From Acidobacteriota bacterium (GTDB taxonomy: Bacteria > Acidobacteriota > Terriglobia > Terriglobales > SCQP01), in the NCBI GenBank assembly GCA_004299485.1, contig SCQP01000014.1:372001-436000 (forward strand): a DNA stretch of 64,000 nt, read 5' to 3'. The notes beneath the pieces were generated by a model. It worked only from the letters and a program-made list of their open reading frames with translations, was not told where the DNA came from and did not search any database. This document shows, one piece after another, positions 63,246 through 64,000 of this stretch. Positions within the stretch are counted from its first letter, which is position 1; each line of letters begins with the position of its first letter. The position numbers were made by a program, and so were the translations under genes.

Positions 63246-64000
63246 GTGTACTTGGGAGTAGATATCGGTGGCACAAAAGTGGCCGCCGGACGGGTGACTG
63301 CCGAGGGCCGTATCCTCAGCCGCGTTCGGGTTCCCATGAACGGCATCGAGGCCGTCGAAGCCGCCATCGCCCAGGCGCGCGGCAACCGCCGCGTGGCTGC
63401 AATCGGCCTCAGCTCGCCCGGACCGCTCGACCCGCGCCGCGGCGTCATTATCAACCCGCCTAATCTTCCTTACTGGCGTAATTTCCCTCTGGTGCGAACG
63501 ATCGAGCGCAGGTTCAAATTCCCCACGTACCTCGACAACGACGCCAACGCCGCTGCGCTCGCCGAGGCCCGCTGGGGCGCTGGCCGCGGCTATGGCGCTG
63601 TCTTCTACGCCACCCTCGGCACCGGCATCGGCGCCGGCCTGGTGCTCGACGGCAAGATCTATCACGGCCGCACCGGCGCCGCGGTCGAAGGCGGACACGT
63701 CTCCATCAATCCACGCGGCCCGCGCTGCGGCTGCGGCAAACGCGGCTGCATTGAAGCCCTGGCCTCCGGACCCGCCTTGGCTCGCCGCGCGCAAGCGGCG
63801 GCGCGCCGTCAGCCGCGTCGCGCGGCAAAGTTGCGTCAGCTTGCCGGCGCCCAACCGATTGCGGCCGAGCACGTCGCTGCCGCCTGGCGTGCCGGCGACC
63901 GGCTGGCCACCGAGATACTGGCCGAAACCGCTTCCCTTCTGGCGCAATGGCTAGGCACGATTGTCGACCTCCTCGAGCCCGAGGTCATTATCTTCGGCGG
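63246..64000 (+). CDS. ROK-family sugar kinase (3' end beyond window)
   Basis: The first 251 residues of a ROK protein. The phosphate loop VDIGGTKVAAG starts at residue 5; TLGTGIGAGLVLDG, VEGGHVSINPRG and the zinc-finger-like CGCGKRGCIEALASG follow, with ending EPEVIIFGG at the edge. There is no N-terminal helix-turn-helix, so it is a kinase, probably glucokinase-like, not a repressor. GTG at 63246 directly precedes the motif. The gene is truncated by the window end. Confidence 0.92.
   Translation, partial: MYLGVDIGGTKVAAGRVTAEGRILSRVRVPMNGIEAVEAAIAQARGNRRVAAIGLSSPGPLDPRRGVIINPPNLPYWRNFPLVRTIERRFKFPTYLDNDANAAALAEARWGAGRGYGAVFYATLGTGIGAGLVLDGKIYHGRTGAAVEGGHVSINPRGPRCGCGKRGCIEALASGPALARRAQAAARRQPRRAAKLRQLAGAQPIAAEHVAAAWRAGDRLATEILAETASLLAQWLGTIVDLLEPEVIIFG

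Overview
The window is GC-rich, gene-dense bacterial chromosome that most resembles an Acidobacteriota member. Three things suggest this: three very large tandem Oar-like TonB receptors with an N-terminal carboxypeptidase-regulatory domain, a GWxTD-domain protein, and paired DUF507 proteins beside DUF3467. A PDZ-containing membrane histidine kinase, choice-of-anchor-D lipoprotein and CtaG (aerobic respiration) fit the same picture. The assignment rests on gene content, not on a marker tree. I see no rRNA, tRNA, insertion sequence, prophage or CRISPR array.

Layout: 1-9.2 kb holds two small membrane proteins, an NtrC-type regulator with its PDZ/GAF/PAS histidine kinase, a secreted beta-barrel protein and a GWxTD protein. 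9.4-14.4 kb is a four-gene MacAB-type efflux system with separate ATPase and two permeases. 14.4-24.2 kb is mixed: a PIN toxin pair, a GT39-like protein, DUF3467/DUF507, Nudix, M28 peptidase, anmK and mutS. 24.3-37.8 kb is an array of three full TonB receptor genes on the minus strand plus two relics, a 5' leader stub and a 3' tail. Units share a TTGACA-type promoter, usually an inverted repeat about 35 nt upstream of it, a GGGGAGG ribosome-binding site and a GGGCCG-stem terminator. 37.9-46.2 kb is housekeeping (metG, tatD, yajQ, polyprenyl synthase, CYTH, DinB, secA). 46.2-53.2 kb holds a VapBC pair, an M1 peptidase, a winged-helix/GGDEF-like protein, a LiaF-LytS-LytTR operon and ctaG. 53.1-64 kb looks like a sugar oxidation and uptake region: GMC dehydrogenase, gluconate-2-dehydrogenase-subunit-3-like protein, an internally duplicated membrane protein, an enolase-superfamily dehydratase, a glucose-dehydrogenase-like enzyme, a RhaT-like permease and a ROK kinase, interrupted by an AbrB/PIN pair and a large lipoprotein.

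The most unexpected structure is a family of about 16 short tandem arrays of 7- or 8-base units, mostly starting CTGA (or its complement TCAG). Most sit in gene junctions, often as inverted pairs around a GC-rich core with TGCCGGG or GCGCTCA. Four lie in frame inside genes: the metG linker, a mutS loop, a tatD loop and the signal peptide of the 5699-7486 gene. Several also supply or touch stop codons. The second is the relic-containing TonB receptor array, whose 5' stub runs straight into its own terminator and could make a short RNA sharing the receptors' leader. The third is a candidate membrane anchor (55560-56408) made of two tandem repeats with paired histidines, next to the flavin dehydrogenase.
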